A stretch of DNA of 64,000 bases from Pseudomonas putida (GTDB lineage: Bacteria > Pseudomonadota > Gammaproteobacteria > Pseudomonadales > Pseudomonadaceae): positions 6,200,001 to 6,264,000 of the forward strand of contig NZ_CP039371.1 of assembly GCF_005080685.1 (NCBI RefSeq), in the 5' to 3' direction. The position numbers and the translations under genes were made by a program. Numbering within the stretch: the stretch's first letter is position 1; each line of letters starts with the position of its first letter. Positions 16,801 to 26,942 of the stretch are shown here, piece by piece. The notes beneath the pieces were generated by a model that saw only the letters and a list, made by a program, of their open reading frames with translations, searched no databases and had not been told where the DNA came from.

Positions 16801-19029
16801 TTACTTGCGCAGCAGGCGCAGACCATTGAACACCACCAGCAGGCTGACGCCCATGTCGGCGAATACCGCCATCCACAGCGTGGCCATGCCGGCGAAGGTG
16901 ATCGCCAGGAAAATGGCCTTGATGCCCAACGCCAGAACGATGTTCTGCACCAGGATCGCCGCACTTTGGCGCGACAGCCTGACGAACGCCGGGATTTTGC
17001 GCAAGTCGTCATCCATCAAGGCCACGTCGGCGGTCTCGATGGCGGTATCGGTACCGGCCGCCGCCATGGCGAAGCCGATCTCGGCGCGGGCCAGAGCCGG
17101 TGCGTCGTTGATGCCATCCCCGACCATGCCCACCCGATGGCCCTGGGCATACAGGTGCTCGATGCTCTGCAGCTTGTCGGCTGGCAACAAGTTGCCTTCG
17201 GCGCGATCGATGCCCACCTGGGCAGCGATGGCCTGCGCGGTGTGTGGATTGTCACCGGTGAGCATGACCGTCTTGATGCCCAGTGCATGCAGTTCGGCAA
17301 TGGCCTGGCGGCTGCTGTCCTTGACCGTGTCAGCCACGGCGAACAGCGCCAGCGGGCCGGAGCGGTCGAGCAACAGGACCACCGTCTTGCCTTGGCGCTC
17401 CAGGGTATCGAGTTGCGCTTCGAGCGCTGGCGAGCACAACCCCAGCTCCTCGACCAGGCGATGGTTGCCAAGGTGGTAGGCCTCACCGTCGATGTCCCCG
17501 CGCACGCCACGGCCAGCCAGGGCAGCGAACCCGTCGACTTCGCTCAACGACAAACCCTGCGCCTTGGCGAACTGGGCGATGGCGCCGGAAACCGGGTGGT
17601 CCGAGCGCGTGGCCAGGCTCGCGGCCAATGCCTGGGCGCGGCCCTCGAAGCGTGGATCGAGCACCTGGGCATCGGTCTGCACAGGCTTGCCGTGGGTGAG
17701 GGTGCCGGTCTTGTCCAGCGCCAGGAAGTCCAGCTTGCGGCCGCCTTCCAGGTACACGCCGCCCTTGATCAGGATGCCTTTGCGCGCCGCTGCGGCCAGG
17801 CCGCTGACGATGGTCACCGGGGTCGAGATCACCAGCGCGCAGGGGCACGCCACCACCAGCAGCACCAGGGCGCGGTAGACCCAATCGAACCAGGCGCCGG
17901 CCAGCAACAACGGTGGAATGACCGCAACGGCAAGCGCCAAGGCGAACACCACTGGGGTGTAGATGCGCGAGAACCGGTCGACGAAGCGTTGCGTGGGCGC
18001 GCGTGCCCCTTGCGCCTGTTCAACGGCCTTGATGATACGTGCCAGGGTCGACTGCCCTGCGGCGGCGGTCACCCGGTACTCGAGGGCGCCGGCCTGGTTG
18101 ATGGTGCCGGCGAACAGCTTGTCGCCCACGCCCTTCTCGACAGGCAGGCTTTCGCCGGTGATCGGCGCCTGATCGACGCTGGACTGTCCGCTCGTCACCT
18201 CGCCATCCAGGCCGACGCGTTCACCGGGACGCAGGCGCACCAACGCGCCGACGGCCACGTCGCCGACCTCGACCTCGCGCCACTCGCCATCCGCCTGCCT
18301 GACCGTGGCCATGTCCGGCGTAAGTTGCATCAGCCCACTGATAGCGTTGCGCGCGCGGTCCAGCGAGCGCGCCTCGATCAATTCGGCAACGGTGAACAGC
18401 ACCATGACCATCGCCGCTTCCGGCCATTGGCCGATCAGCACCGCGCCGGTCACGGCGATGCTCATCAAGGCGTTGATGTTGAGGTTACGGTTCTTCAGGG
18501 CGATCCAGCCCTTCTTGTAGGTGCCCAGACCACAGCCGAGGATGGCGGCCAGGGCCAAGAGCGCCACCAGCCACTCAGGGGCGAGCCCGGCGAAGTGCAC
18601 GATTTCCGAAGCGACCGCGGCGATACCGGACAATGCCAGCGGCCACCAGCGGGTCGCATGGGGCTGCGCTGCGCTGGGGGCGGCGTCATCGGCATCGTCG
18701 AACGGCTCGGCCTTCATGCCAAGGCTGTCGATGGCGCGCTCGATCTCGGTGGTATCGCCCAGGGTGTGGCGTACGCCGAGCACGCGGTTGATCAGGTTGA
18801 ACTCCAACTGTTCGATGCCTGCAAGCTTGCCCAGCTTGTCCTGGATCAGGGTCTGTTCAGTGGGGCAATCCATGGCGTCGATTCGGAAACGGCTGACCTG
18901 GGCTGCGTCACTGGCCGTTTCAGTCAGTTGCACCAGGGCCGGCGCGGCATGCGAGCCACAGCATGCGTGGCCGTGCGCATGCGTGGATGCGTGCTCGTGA
19001 TCATGGTCGTGACTGACAGGCTGGTTCAT
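16801..19029 (-). CDS. cadA: Cd2+/Zn2+/Pb2+-exporting P1B-type ATPase CadA
   Basis: 742 residues. A His-rich N terminus (HDHDHEHASTHAHGHACC) precedes a heavy-metal-associated domain with MDCPTEQ in place of CxxC. The P-type core carries the TGES actuator loop, the CPC metal-site motif in a transmembrane helix, DKTGT with the phosphorylated aspartate, the SDHPVS HP motif, and GDGINDAPA. It pumps divalent soft metals out of the cytoplasm. ATG 19029 has AAGGAC upstream; the longer frame adds ten unlikely residues. Divergent from cadR, with a MerR-type operator between. Confidence 0.95.
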   Translation of the reverse strand: MNQPVSHDHDHEHASTHAHGHACCGSHAAPALVQLTETASDAAQVSRFRIDAMDCPTEQTLIQDKLGKLAGIEQLEFNLINRVLGVRHTLGDTTEIERAIDSLGMKAEPFDDADDAAPSAAQPHATRWWPLALSGIAAVASEIVHFAGLAPEWLVALLALAAILGCGLGTYKKGWIALKNRNLNINALMSIAVTGAVLIGQWPEAAMVMVLFTVAELIEARSLDRARNAISGLMQLTPDMATVRQADGEWREVEVGDVAVGALVRLRPGERVGLDGEVTSGQSSVDQAPITGESLPVEKGVGDKLFAGTINQAGALEYRVTAAAGQSTLARIIKAVEQAQGARAPTQRFVDRFSRIYTPVVFALALAVAVIPPLLLAGAWFDWVYRALVLLVVACPCALVISTPVTIVSGLAAAARKGILIKGGVYLEGGRKLDFLALDKTGTLTHGKPVQTDAQVLDPRFEGRAQALAASLATRSDHPVSGAIAQFAKAQGLSLSEVDGFAALAGRGVRGDIDGEAYHLGNHRLVEELGLCSPALEAQLDTLERQGKTVVLLLDRSGPLALFAVADTVKDSSRQAIAELHALGIKTVMLTGDNPHTAQAIAAQVGIDRAEGNLLPADKLQSIEHLYAQGHRVGMVGDGINDAPALARAEIGFAMAAAGTDTAIETADVALMDDDLRKIPAFVRLSRQSAAILVQNIVLALGIKAIFLAITFAGMATLWMAVFADMGVSLLVVFNGLRLLRK

Positions 19030-19058
19030 GGGGACGTCCTTAAATGGGCCTGTTGCCA

Positions 19059-19089
19059 AGTGAACACCCTGTAGCCACTATAGGGTCAA
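19059..19089 (-). promoter_or_regulatory. CadR operator within the cadA promoter
   Basis: On the minus strand TTGACC (-35, 19084-19089) and TTCACT (-10-like, 19059-19064) are 19 bp apart, the long spacing that MerR-family activators correct by twisting DNA. The spacer is filled by a near-perfect dyad, ACCCTGTAG/CTATAGGGT, spanning 19066-19086. Cadmium-responsive activation by CadR is inferred from this arrangement. Confidence 0.85.
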
Positions 19090-19111
19090 GCCATCTGCTG
19101 GAGTTTTCGCC

Positions 19112-19555
19112 ATGAAGATCGGAGAACTGGCCAAGGCCACCGACTGCCCCGTCGAGACCATCCGCTATTACGAGCGCGAGCAATTGCTGCCGGAGCCGGC
19201 GCGCACCGAAGGTAATTACCGGCAGTACACCCAGGCACACGTGGAGCGGCTGACCTTCATCCGCAACTGCCGCACCCTGGACATGACCCTGGACGAGATC
19301 CGCAGCCTTCTGCGCCTGCGCGACAGCCCAGACGATTCATGCGGCAGCGTCAATGCGTTGATCGACGAGCATATCGAGCACGTGCAGGCGCGTATCGACG
19401 GGCTGGTGGCGCTGCAGGCACAACTGGTGGAGCTGCGCAGGCGCTGCAGCGCGCAAGGTGCCGAGTGCGCGATCCTGCAGCGGCTGGAAGAGAATGGTGC
19501 GGTATCGGTGCCGGATACCGAGCATTCGCACGTCGGGCGCAGCCACGGGCATTGA
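19112..19555 (+). CDS. cadR: Cd(II)/Pb(II)-responsive MerR-family regulator CadR
   Basis: 147 residues. MerR helix-turn-helix at 1-70 (MKIGELAKATDCPVETIRYY), then the dimerisation helix and metal site. Cys77, Cys112 and Cys119 are at the positions I know for the Cd site of P. putida CadR, and the tail ends in a His-rich stretch (HSHVGRSHGH) characteristic of CadR. It represses and, with cadmium, activates the divergent cadA promoter; its own transcription overlaps the same operator. SD TGGAG is 8 nt before the ATG. Confidence 0.95.
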   Translation: MKIGELAKATDCPVETIRYYEREQLLPEPARTEGNYRQYTQAHVERLTFIRNCRTLDMTLDEIRSLLRLRDSPDDSCGSVNALIDEHIEHVQARIDGLVALQAQLVELRRRCSAQGAECAILQRLEENGAVSVPDTEHSHVGRSHGH

Positions 19556-19557
19556 GA

Positions 19558-19637
19558 TCGCGGGGCTGCTTTGCAGCCCAATCGCGACGCAAGGCCGCTG
19601 CCACGGGGAGCGCTTGTGGGAGCGGCCTTGCGCCCCT
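19558..19637. repeat. Degenerate inverted REP pair, rRNA-like CGCAAGGCCGCT subtype
   Basis: GCGACGCAAGGCCGCTGCCAC and, inverted, TGTGGGAGCGGCCTTGCG, preceded by a short GGGGCTGCTTTGCAGCCC hairpin. It sits between the convergent cadR and thyA and may end both transcripts. Confidence 0.75.
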
Positions 19638-19650
19638 GTCAATCCAGGGA

Positions 19651-20622
19651 TCAGACCGCCATCGGTGCCGTCATCGGCGCGTGGTGTTCGTACCCTTCCA
19701 GGCTGAAGTCGCTCGGCTCGATCATCTCCAGCCACTGCGGCTCGTATTTCCCGGTCTTGGCGAAATCCGGCACTCGGTCGCTGATCACCAGCTTCGGCGC
19801 TTCCAGCGGTTCGCGCTTGAGCTGCTCGTTGAGCATGTCCAGGTGGTTCTCGTACACATGGGCATCGCCGATGAAGTACGTGAACCAGCGGGGGGTGTAG
19901 CCAGTCAGCCGACCGAACAGCGACAGCAACGCCGCGCCTTCGGTGAGGTTGAACGGCGTGCCCAGGCCCAGGTCATTGGAGCGGATGTAGAGGGTCAGGG
20001 AAATTTCCCGGGTCTCGACATTCGGATGGAACTGATACAGCAGGTGGCACGGCGGCAGGGCCATTTCGTCCAGCTGCGCGCAGTTCCAGCCGTGAAACAG
20101 GATGCGCCGGCTGCCCGGGTCGTTGGCGATGGTGTCCAGGCACTGGCGCACCTGGTCGATGGCCTTGTACAGAACCACGAACGCCTGGCCATTCTCCTCG
20201 TCCTGGGCGATCTTGCGAAAGCCCGCCTTTTCGGCCATCTCGATGGCTGCCGGGTTGCTCAGCGCGATGCGCTTGTAGCCCGGCCACTGGCGCCATTGCA
20301 CGCCATAGATCTCGCCCAGGTCGTCATGCCCCTGGCGGAACGGGTTGGCCAGCCACTGGGCGTTCTCGTTGGCGTTCTGGTCCCAGACCTTGCAGCCCAG
20401 CTCACGGAATTCACCAGCGTTCTTCACGCCCCGCAGGAAGCCGACCATCTCGCCGATCGCCGACTTGAACGCCAGCCTGCGCGTGGTGATGGCCGGGAAG
20501 CCCTTCTGCAGGTCGAAACGCAGCATGGCGCCCGGCAGGCTGATGGTGCGGATACCGGTGCGATTTTCCTGCAGCGTGCCGTTTTCGATGACGTCGCGGA
20601 CCAGGTCCAGATACTGTTTCAT
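19651..20622 (-). CDS. thyA: Thymidylate synthase ThyA
   Basis: 323 residues, longer than the 264 of E. coli because of an insertion around residues 90-150 that is usual in Pseudomonas. It methylates dUMP to dTMP using 5,10-methylenetetrahydrofolate. The catalytic cysteine is in [11 protein letters not shown], the folate and dUMP-binding region in [16 protein letters not shown], and the N-terminal arginine loop in [11 protein letters not shown]. Third gene of tauE-like - lgt - thyA; 51 nt separate it from lgt. Confidence 0.97.
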   Translation of the reverse strand: MKQYLDLVRDVIENGTLQENRTGIRTISLPGAMLRFDLQKGFPAITTRRLAFKSAIGEMVGFLRGVKNAGEFRELGCKVWDQNANENAQWLANPFRQGHDDLGEIYGVQWRQWPGYKRIALSNPAAIEMAEKAGFRKIAQDEENGQAFVVLYKAIDQVRQCLDTIANDPGSRRILFHGWNCAQLDEMALPPCHLLYQFHPNVETREISLTLYIRSNDLGLGTPFNLTEGAALLSLFGRLTGYTPRWFTYFIGDAHVYENHLDMLNEQLKREPLEAPKLVISDRVPDFAKTGKYEPQWLEMIEPSDFSLEGYEHHAPMTAPMAV

Positions 20623-20673
20623 GGCTTACCTGTAGCAAGAACGGCAAGGGGATCACCCCTGCCGTGGGAATAT

Positions 20674-21480
20674 TCAGGCGGGTTTCGCCGTGGGTTTGCG
20701 ATTATAAGCCCACCAGATCAGGCCAAGGCCAGCCAGGATCATCGGCACGCAAAGAATCTGACCCATGGTCAGCCAGCCCCAGGCCAGGTAACCCAGCTGG
20801 GCATCCGGCACGCGGACGAATTCGACGATGAAGCGGAAGATGCCGTAGAACAACGCGAACATGCCGGACACCGCCATGGTTGGCCGTGGCTTGCGCGAGA
20901 ACAGCCAGAGGATGACGAACAGCGCCACGCCTTCCAGGGCGAACTGGTACAGCTGCGACGGGTGACGCGGCAGCTGCGCGGGGTCGCTGAACGGCGGGAA
21001 GATCATCGCCCAAGGCACGTCGGTGGGCTTGCCCCACAGCTCGGCGTTGATGAAGTTGCCGATGCGCCCGGCGCCCAGGCCGATCGGCACCAGCGGCGCG
21101 ACGAAGTCCATCAGTTCGAAGAACGACTTGTTGTTGCGCTTGCCGAACCACAGCGCCGCCAGCATCACGCCGATGAAGCCGCCATGGAAAGACATACCGC
21201 CCTTCCACACCTCGAAGATCAGTGTCGGGTTGGCCAGGTAGGCGTGCAGGTCGTAGAACAGCACGTAACCCAGGCGCCCGCCGACGATCACCCCCATCGA
21301 CAACCAGAACACCAGGTCGGAGAGCTTCTCCCGGCTCCAGGTCGGATCGAAGCGGTTCAGCCGGCGCGAGGCCAGCAGCCAGGCGCCACCGATACCGATC
21401 AGGTACATCAGGCCGTACCAGTGGATCTTCAGCGGGCCGAGGGCTACGGCCACGGGGTCTATCTGCGGGTAAGGCAGCAT
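20674..21480 (-). CDS. lgt: Prolipoprotein diacylglyceryl transferase Lgt
   Basis: 268 residues with about seven membrane helices. It transfers diacylglycerol from phosphatidylglycerol to the lipobox cysteine of prolipoproteins, the first step of lipoprotein maturation. The signature region [19 protein letters not shown] is intact, with the conserved HGG in SFHGGFIG. The pairing with thyA downstream is common in proteobacteria. The gap to the upstream TauE-family gene is 16 nt, which suggests one operon. Confidence 0.97.
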   Translation of the reverse strand: MLPYPQIDPVAVALGPLKIHWYGLMYLIGIGGAWLLASRRLNRFDPTWSREKLSDLVFWLSMGVIVGGRLGYVLFYDLHAYLANPTLIFEVWKGGMSFHGGFIGVMLAALWFGKRNNKSFFELMDFVAPLVPIGLGAGRIGNFINAELWGKPTDVPWAMIFPPFSDPAQLPRHPSQLYQFALEGVALFVILWLFSRKPRPTMAVSGMFALFYGIFRFIVEFVRVPDAQLGYLAWGWLTMGQILCVPMILAGLGLIWWAYNRKPTAKPA

Positions 21481-21496
21481 GCAAATTCCTCTTGGT

Positions 21497-22279
21497 TCAA
21501 ATCAAAAAGCTCAGGCCCACGCAGAACAGCAGCGCGGCGAACAGACGCTTGAGCAGGCGTGGCGACAGTTTGTGCGCCAGACGCGCGCCGAAACGGGCGA
21601 AAAACATGCTGGTCACGGCAATGCCGACCAATGCCGGCAGGTACACGAAGCCCAGGCTATGGGGTGGCAGGTGCTCCTCGTGCCAGCCCAGCAGCATGAA
21701 GCTCAGGGCACTGGCGAGGGCGATCGGCAGGCCGCAAGCCGAGGACGTGGCCACCGCCTGCTGCATCGGCAGGCTGCGCCAGGTCAGGAACGGCACGGTG
21801 AGCGAGCCACCGCCGATGCCGAAGATCGCCGAGGCCCAGCCGATCACCCCGCCCATGCCGATCAACGCCGGCTTGCCAGGGGTGCCACGGCTGGCCTTGG
21901 GCTTGACGTCCAGGGCCATCTGCGCGGCGATCACCAGGGCGAACACGCCGATGATCTTCTGCAATTGCGGGCCCTGGATCAGCGAGGCGGTCTTGGCGCC
22001 GACACCGGCACCCAGGAGGATGCCGAGGGTCATCCAGGCGAAGATCGGCCACTGCACCGCGCCCTTGCGGTGGTGTTCGAGCACGGCGTTGATGGAGGTG
22101 AAGACGATGGTCGCCAGCGAAGTGCCGACAGCCAGGTGGGTCAGCACCGAGGCGTCGAAGCCCTGCAAGGTGAAGCTGAACACCAGCACCGGTACGATGA
22201 TGATGCCGCCGCCCACGCCGAACAGCCCGGCCAGCACGCCGGCACAGGCTCCCAACAGCAGATAGAGTACGAACTCCAT
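21497..22279 (-). CDS. Sulfite exporter TauE/SafE (DUF81) family membrane protein
   Basis: 260 residues, eight predicted helices in two repeated halves. Each half starts with a Gly-rich segment: [17 protein letters not shown] in the first and [16 protein letters not shown] in the second. These are the family motifs. TauE/SafE proteins move small anions such as sulfite or sulfoacetate, but many members have unknown substrates, and the neighbours (lgt, thyA) give no clue. It starts the minus-strand operon and is divergent from the NRDE gene. Confidence 0.9.
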   Translation of the reverse strand: MEFVLYLLLGACAGVLAGLFGVGGGIIIVPVLVFSFTLQGFDASVLTHLAVGTSLATIVFTSINAVLEHHRKGAVQWPIFAWMTLGILLGAGVGAKTASLIQGPQLQKIIGVFALVIAAQMALDVKPKASRGTPGKPALIGMGGVIGWASAIFGIGGGSLTVPFLTWRSLPMQQAVATSSACGLPIALASALSFMLLGWHEEHLPPHSLGFVYLPALVGIAVTSMFFARFGARLAHKLSPRLLKRLFAALLFCVGLSFLI

Positions 22280-22408
22280 TCGTCGTCCCCGAGAAATCGA
22301 TGCGGCATGGTAACGGAAGCCGGCCCCGCCGCTCTAGTGAACTCTGTGACAGGATGGATCGCCACCGCCGCGCTCGGTACAGTGGGCGAAAACACAGGGA
22401 TCCTACCT

Positions 22409-23155
22409 ATGTGCCTGATCGTATTCGCCTGGCGGCCGGGGCACGCCCTGCCGCTGATCGTCGCGGCCAACCGCGACGAGTTCTATGCCCGACCCACCCA
22501 GGCGCTGGGTGCGTGGGAAGACGCTCCCGGCGTGCATGCCGGGCGCGACCTGGAGGCTGGCGGTACCTGGCTGGGTGTCGGGCCCCAGGGGCGCTTCGCC
22601 GCATTGACCAACATTCGTGAACCCGGGCAACCGTTGGGGCCCCGCTCGCGTGGCGAACTGGTGGCGGCGTACCTGCAGGGCGAGCTTGGCGTCGAGGCCT
22701 ACCTTGACCAGGTGGCCAGCCGCAGCAGGCAGTATTCGGGGTTCAACTTGTTGGTGGGCGATGGGCGGCAACTGGGCTACCTGCATGCGCGCGAGGCAGC
22801 TGCGCGGATACTCGAACCTGGGGTTTATGGGCTTTCCAATGCCGGGCTGGATACGCCTTGGCCGAAGCTGGTGAAGGCGCGCAGGGGGCTGGAGGGGTTG
22901 CTGGAGTCGGCAGACCCGCAGCGATTGCTGGCGTTGCTGGCCGATGGAGAAACCGCGGCGGATGCAGACTTGCCGGAAACGGGCGTGGGGTTGGCCACGG
23001 AGAAGCTGTTGTCGAGCGTGTTCATTGCCAGCCAGAACTATGGGACTCGGGCGAGTACGGTGCTGATCGTGGATGATCAGGGTCGACGCCGGCTGGTGGA
23101 GCGCAGCTTCGGGCCGTTTGGTGGGCATCTGGGTGAGGTTTGCCTGGAGGTCTGA
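22409..23155 (+). CDS. NRDE (TANGO2) family protein
   Basis: 248 residues beginning MCLIVFAW, which includes the near-invariant N-terminal Cys of this family, and carrying the defining AANRDEFYARPT motif. The fold is related to Ntn hydrolases, with Cys2 as the possible nucleophile after Met removal. Reported links are to heme trafficking or Golgi/mitochondrial function in eukaryotes; the bacterial role is open. ATG 22409 has AGGGA 8 nt upstream; the long open frame before it is antisense to the TauE gene and not coding. It converges on ptsP across a REP pair. Confidence 0.88.
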   Translation: MCLIVFAWRPGHALPLIVAANRDEFYARPTQALGAWEDAPGVHAGRDLEAGGTWLGVGPQGRFAALTNIREPGQPLGPRSRGELVAAYLQGELGVEAYLDQVASRSRQYSGFNLLVGDGRQLGYLHAREAAARILEPGVYGLSNAGLDTPWPKLVKARRGLEGLLESADPQRLLALLADGETAADADLPETGVGLATEKLLSSVFIASQNYGTRASTVLIVDDQGRRRLVERSFGPFGGHLGEVCLEV

Positions 23156-23164
23156 TGCCATCAT

Positions 23165-23267
23165 GGCCGGCCCTTTCGCGGGACAAGCCCGCTCCTACAG
23201 GTACTGCACTGCCCTTGAGAACAGTGTGGCACCTGTGGGAGCGGGCTTGTCCCGCGAAAGGGCCGGC
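23165..23267. repeat. Inverted REP pair, mixed GTAG/GTGG
   Basis: GGCCGGCCCTTTCGCGGGACAAG and its near-complement CTTGTCCCGCGAAAGGGCCGG face each other over a 30-bp centre; left head GTAG, right GTGG. It sits between convergent genes. Confidence 0.88.
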
Positions 23268-23274
23268 GCAGACC

Positions 23275-25554
23275 TCAGAGCGGCTTGTTGGCCCCCGGCC
23301 CGATCATCCGCGCCAGGCCCAGGTTTTTCAGCGCCAGCTGCAACGAACTGTGGATAACCTGCGGGTTATCGTGAGTCATGGCTTCGGCCAGCAGCTCCTT
23401 GGCCTTGCTCATGTTGATCTGGCGTAGCATCCACTTCACCTTCGGCAGGTTGGTGGCGTTCATCGACAAGCTGTCGAAGCCCATGGCCATCAACAGGATC
23501 GCCGCCGCCGGGTCACCGGCCATCTCGCCGCAGATGCTCACCGGCTTGCCTTCGCCATGGGCATCGCGCACCACGGTATACAGGGCTTGCAGCACGGCCG
23601 GGTGCAGGTAGTCATACAGGTCGGCGACCCGCGGATTGTTGCGGTCGACGGCCAGCAGGTACTGGGTCAGGTCGTTGGAACCGACCGAGAGGAAGTCCAC
23701 CTGGCGCGCCAGTTCCTTGGTCTGGTAGACCGCAGCCGGGATCTCCACCATCACCCCTACCGGCGGCATCGGCACGTCGGTGCCTTCGTCGCGCACCTCG
23801 CCCCAGGCCCGGTGGATCAGGTGCAGCGCTTCTTCGAGTTCGTGGATGCCGGAAATCATCGGCAGCAGGATGCGCAGGTTGTTCAGGCCCTCGCTGGCCT
23901 TGAGCATGGCGCGGGTCTGCACCAGGAAGATTTCCGGGTGGTCGAGGGTGACGCGAATGCCGCGCCAGCCCAGGAACGGGTTGTCTTCCTTGATCGGGAA
24001 GTACGACAGCGCCTTGTCACCGCCGATGTCGAGGGTGCGCATGGTCACCGGCAGCGGGTGGAAGGCGGCCAACTGCTCGCGGTAGATCGCCAGTTGTTCC
24101 TTCTCGCTGGGGAAGCGCTGGTTGATCATGAACGGCACTTCGGTCCGGTACAGCCCCACCCCTTCGGCACCACGCTGCTGGGCACGGGCGACGTCGGCCA
24201 GCAAGCCGGTGTTGACCCACAGCGGCATGCGCTGGCCATCGGGCGTCACGCAGGGCAGCTCGCGCAGCGCATCCAGGCCCTGGGCCAACTGGCGCTCTTC
24301 CTCGACCACATCGCTGTACTGCTTGCGCAGCACCTCGCTGGGGTTGGTGAAGACCTCGCCCTTGTAGCCGTCGACGATCAGCTCGATGCCGTCGACTTTG
24401 GAGTACGGCAGGTCGACCAGGCCCATCACCGTGGGAATACCCATGGCCCGGGCGAGAATGGCGACGTGGGAGTTACCCGAACCCAATACCGAAACCAGGC
24501 CGGCCAGCTTGCCCTCGGGCACCTCGCCGAGCATGGCCGGGGTCAGCTCCTCGCTGACCAGGATGGTGTTGTCAGCGTACACCAGCGACTGCGAGCGGGC
24601 TTCCTGCAGGTAGGCGAGCAGGCGCCGACCGAGGTCCTTGACGTCGGAGGCACGCTCACGCAGGTAGTCGTCGTCCATCAGTTCGAAGCGGTTGACGTGC
24701 TCGCCCACCACCTGGCGCAACGCGCCCTGGGCCCACTGGCCGGTCTTGATGACCTCGGTCACCTCGCCGCCCAGGGCTGCATCCTCGAGCATCATCAGGT
24801 AGACGTCGAACAGCGCGCGCTCTTCGGGGCGCAGCTGGGTGGCCAGCTTGGCCGACAGCTTGCGCATGTCGGCACGCACGCCTTCAAGGGCGTTCTGGAA
24901 CAACTTGAGTTCGCCGTCGATGTCTTCGACGGTTTTATCCGGCACCACCTCGAGGTCTGCCGGCGGCAGCATGACCACTGCGCGGCCCACGGCGGCACCG
25001 GGCGAGCCCGGCACGCCGACGAAGCGCGCTTCCTGGATACCCTTGCCCTGACGGCCCAGGCCACGGATGGAGCCGGTCGCCTCGGCGTGGGCGATGACCC
25101 CGGCGAGCTGCGCGCTCATGGTGACCAGGAAGGCTTCCTCGCCTTCGTCGAACTGGCGACGCTCCTTCTGCTGGATGACCAGGACCCCGACCACGCGGCG
25201 GTGGTGGATGATCGGTGCGCCGAGGAAGGAGGCGAAGCGCTCTTCACCGGTTTCGGCGAAGTAGCGATAACGCGGGTGATCGGCGGCGTTCTCCAGGTTC
25301 AGCGGCTCTTCCCGGGTACCGACCAGGCCGACCAGGCCTTCGTTGGGGGCCATGCTGACCTTGCCGATGGAGCGCTTGTTCAGGCCCTCGGTGGCCATCA
25401 GCACGAAGCGGTTGGACTCCGGGTCGAGCAGGTAGACCGAGCAGACCTGGCTGCCCATGGCCTCTTTGACGCGCAAGACAATGATCCCCAACGCCGTCTT
25501 GAGATCTTTGGCGGAGTTCACTTCCTGGACGATCTTGCGCAGCGTATTGAGCAT
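23275..25554 (-). CDS. ptsP: Phosphoenolpyruvate-protein phosphotransferase PtsP (EI-Ntr)
   Basis: 759 residues: an N-terminal GAF sensor domain (about 1-150), the EI N-terminal HPr-binding and phosphohistidine domain (active His in GSGNSHVAILARA), and the C-terminal PEP-binding barrel (DIGGDKALSYF; GSNDLTQYLLAVDR; SICGEMAGDP). It is the first enzyme of the nitrogen-related PTS, passing phosphate from PEP to NPr and EIIA-Ntr (ptsO, ptsN elsewhere). In P. putida this chain governs carbon and nitrogen balance and polyhydroxyalkanoate accumulation. It follows rppH by 22 nt, an arrangement conserved in gamma-proteobacteria. Confidence 0.97.
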   Translation of the reverse strand: MLNTLRKIVQEVNSAKDLKTALGIIVLRVKEAMGSQVCSVYLLDPESNRFVLMATEGLNKRSIGKVSMAPNEGLVGLVGTREEPLNLENAADHPRYRYFAETGEERFASFLGAPIIHHRRVVGVLVIQQKERRQFDEGEEAFLVTMSAQLAGVIAHAEATGSIRGLGRQGKGIQEARFVGVPGSPGAAVGRAVVMLPPADLEVVPDKTVEDIDGELKLFQNALEGVRADMRKLSAKLATQLRPEERALFDVYLMMLEDAALGGEVTEVIKTGQWAQGALRQVVGEHVNRFELMDDDYLRERASDVKDLGRRLLAYLQEARSQSLVYADNTILVSEELTPAMLGEVPEGKLAGLVSVLGSGNSHVAILARAMGIPTVMGLVDLPYSKVDGIELIVDGYKGEVFTNPSEVLRKQYSDVVEEERQLAQGLDALRELPCVTPDGQRMPLWVNTGLLADVARAQQRGAEGVGLYRTEVPFMINQRFPSEKEQLAIYREQLAAFHPLPVTMRTLDIGGDKALSYFPIKEDNPFLGWRGIRVTLDHPEIFLVQTRAMLKASEGLNNLRILLPMISGIHELEEALHLIHRAWGEVRDEGTDVPMPPVGVMVEIPAAVYQTKELARQVDFLSVGSNDLTQYLLAVDRNNPRVADLYDYLHPAVLQALYTVVRDAHGEGKPVSICGEMAGDPAAAILLMAMGFDSLSMNATNLPKVKWMLRQINMSKAKELLAEAMTHDNPQVIHSSLQLALKNLGLARMIGPGANKPL

Positions 25555-25576
25555 GGCTCGGGGTCGAACTCCGTCG

Positions 25577-26056
25577 TCAGTCGCGCGTCAGCAGACGCGG
25601 TGCTAGCTCTTTCAGGGCGCGGCGGTAGACTTCACGCTTGAATGTCACCACCTGACCCAGCGGGTACCAATAACTGACCCAGCGCCAGCCATCGAACTCA
25701 GGCTTGCCGGTCAGGTCCATCCGCACCCGCTGCTCGTTGCTCACCAGGCGCAACAGGAACCACTTCTGCTTCTGCCCGATGCACAGCGGTTGGCTGTGGG
25801 TACGCACCAGGCGCTGGGGTAAACGATAACGCAACCAGCCGCGGGTGCAGGCAAGAATTTCCACATCGTCGCGTTCAAGGCCAACTTCTTCGTTCAGCTC
25901 GCGGTACAGGGCATCTTCCGGCGTCTCGTCAGGGTTTATGCCACCCTGCGGGAATTGCCAGGCATCCTGGTTGATCCGTCGAGCCCATAGCACCTGCCCG
26001 GCATCATTCGTGAGAATGATCCCGACATTGGGGCGAAAACCATCCGGGTCGATCAC
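25577..26056 (-). CDS. rppH: RNA pyrophosphohydrolase RppH
   Basis: 159 residues from a GTG start at 26056, read as [15 protein letters not shown], the usual N terminus of gamma-proteobacterial RppH. GAGG about 8 nt upstream supports it; the ATG at 26128 would add 24 residues unlike the family. The Nudix box is complete: [17 protein letters not shown] followed by NEEVGL. It removes pyrophosphate from the 5' triphosphate of mRNAs and so starts RNase E decay. Operon with ptsP. Confidence 0.95.
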   Translation of the reverse strand: MIDPDGFRPNVGIILTNDAGQVLWARRINQDAWQFPQGGINPDETPEDALYRELNEEVGLERDDVEILACTRGWLRYRLPQRLVRTHSQPLCIGQKQKWFLLRLVSNEQRVRMDLTGKPEFDGWRWVSYWYPLGQVVTFKREVYRRALKELAPRLLTRD

Positions 26057-26197
26057 GGCAGCAACCTCGCAAACGCATGTCACCGCATTGTTCCACAAAG
26101 CCTGCGAGCGCAGCAACGCGCCCGCCAAGCTTATGTGCAGCGAGGTGAAAACTCCGTATTCTGCGGGCCTACCCCGTAGCTGATGCGAGTGACCGCG

Positions 26198-26854
26198 ATG
26201 CGCCTGGCTTTATTCGATCTGGACAATACCCTCCTCGGTGGCGACAGCGACCATGCCTGGGGCGACTACCTGTGCGAACGCGGCATCCTTGACCCGATCG
26301 CCTACAAGCGGCGCAACGATGCCTTCTACCAGGACTACCTGAACGGCACCCTCGACCTGCAGGCCTACCTGGCCTTTTCCATGGAAATCCTTGCCGCCAC
26401 GGAGCCTGCCCAACTCGACGAGTGGCACCGCGACTTCATGCGTGACTGCATCGAGCCGATCGTCCTGCCCAAGGCCCTGGCCTTGCTGCAGCGCCACCGC
26501 GAGGCCGGCGACCAGCTGCTGATCATCACCGCTACCAACCGCTTCGTCACCGCCCCCATCGCCCGCCGCCTGGGCGTGCGCACATTGCTGGCGACCGAAT
26601 GCGAGCAGGTCGACGGCCGCTATACCGGGCGTAGTACCGATATACCGTGCTTCCGTGAAGGCAAGGTGACGAGGCTGGAGCGGTGGATGATGGAGAACGG
26701 TTTCGACCTGGAGGACAGCTACTTCTATAGCGACTCGATGAACGACCTGCCGCTGTTGCAGCGGGTGGCGCATCCGGTGGCGGTGGACCCGGATCCGAAC
26801 CTGCGGGCCGAGGCCGAGCGGCAGGGTTGGCCGGTGGTGTCGCTGCGCGATTGA
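26198..26854 (+). CDS. HAD-IB family hydrolase (phosphoserine phosphatase-like)
   Basis: 218 residues. Motif I FDLDNTLL (nucleophile and acid Asp), motif II ITATNRF, a lysine in EGKVTRLE, and motif [16 protein letters not shown] identify the SerB-like HAD-IB subgroup. ATG 26198 gives [13 protein letters not shown] 26183 is also in frame and adds five residues; neither has a strong SD. Divergent from rppH over 141 bp. Substrate unknown; relatives hydrolyse histidinol phosphate, phosphoserine or phosphoethanolamine-like substrates. Confidence 0.87.
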   Translation: MRLALFDLDNTLLGGDSDHAWGDYLCERGILDPIAYKRRNDAFYQDYLNGTLDLQAYLAFSMEILAATEPAQLDEWHRDFMRDCIEPIVLPKALALLQRHREAGDQLLIITATNRFVTAPIARRLGVRTLLATECEQVDGRYTGRSTDIPCFREGKVTRLERWMMENGFDLEDSYFYSDSMNDLPLLQRVAHPVAVDPDPNLRAEAERQGWPVVSLRD

Positions 26855-26868
26855 GCCTTGTCTGTTCC

Positions 26869-26940
26869 GGCCTCTTCGCGGGCAAGCCCGCTCCTACAGG
26901 CTCTGCGCCGTTCCCGAGGGCGGCGCCGTACCTGTAGGGC
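26869..26940. repeat. Degenerate inverted REP pair
   Basis: The left copy CCTCTTCGCGGGCAAGCCCG is intact (GTAG type); the right copy is cut after CCTGTAGGGC just before the next gene's stop. It lies between convergent genes. Confidence 0.75.
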
Positions 26941-26942
26941 CG

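Noticed and set aside
16270..19074. 934-codon plus-strand open frame across lysR and cadA
   Set aside because: Antisense to two well-supported genes; the composition (Gln, His, Arg, Ala-rich) is the usual shadow of GC-rich codons.
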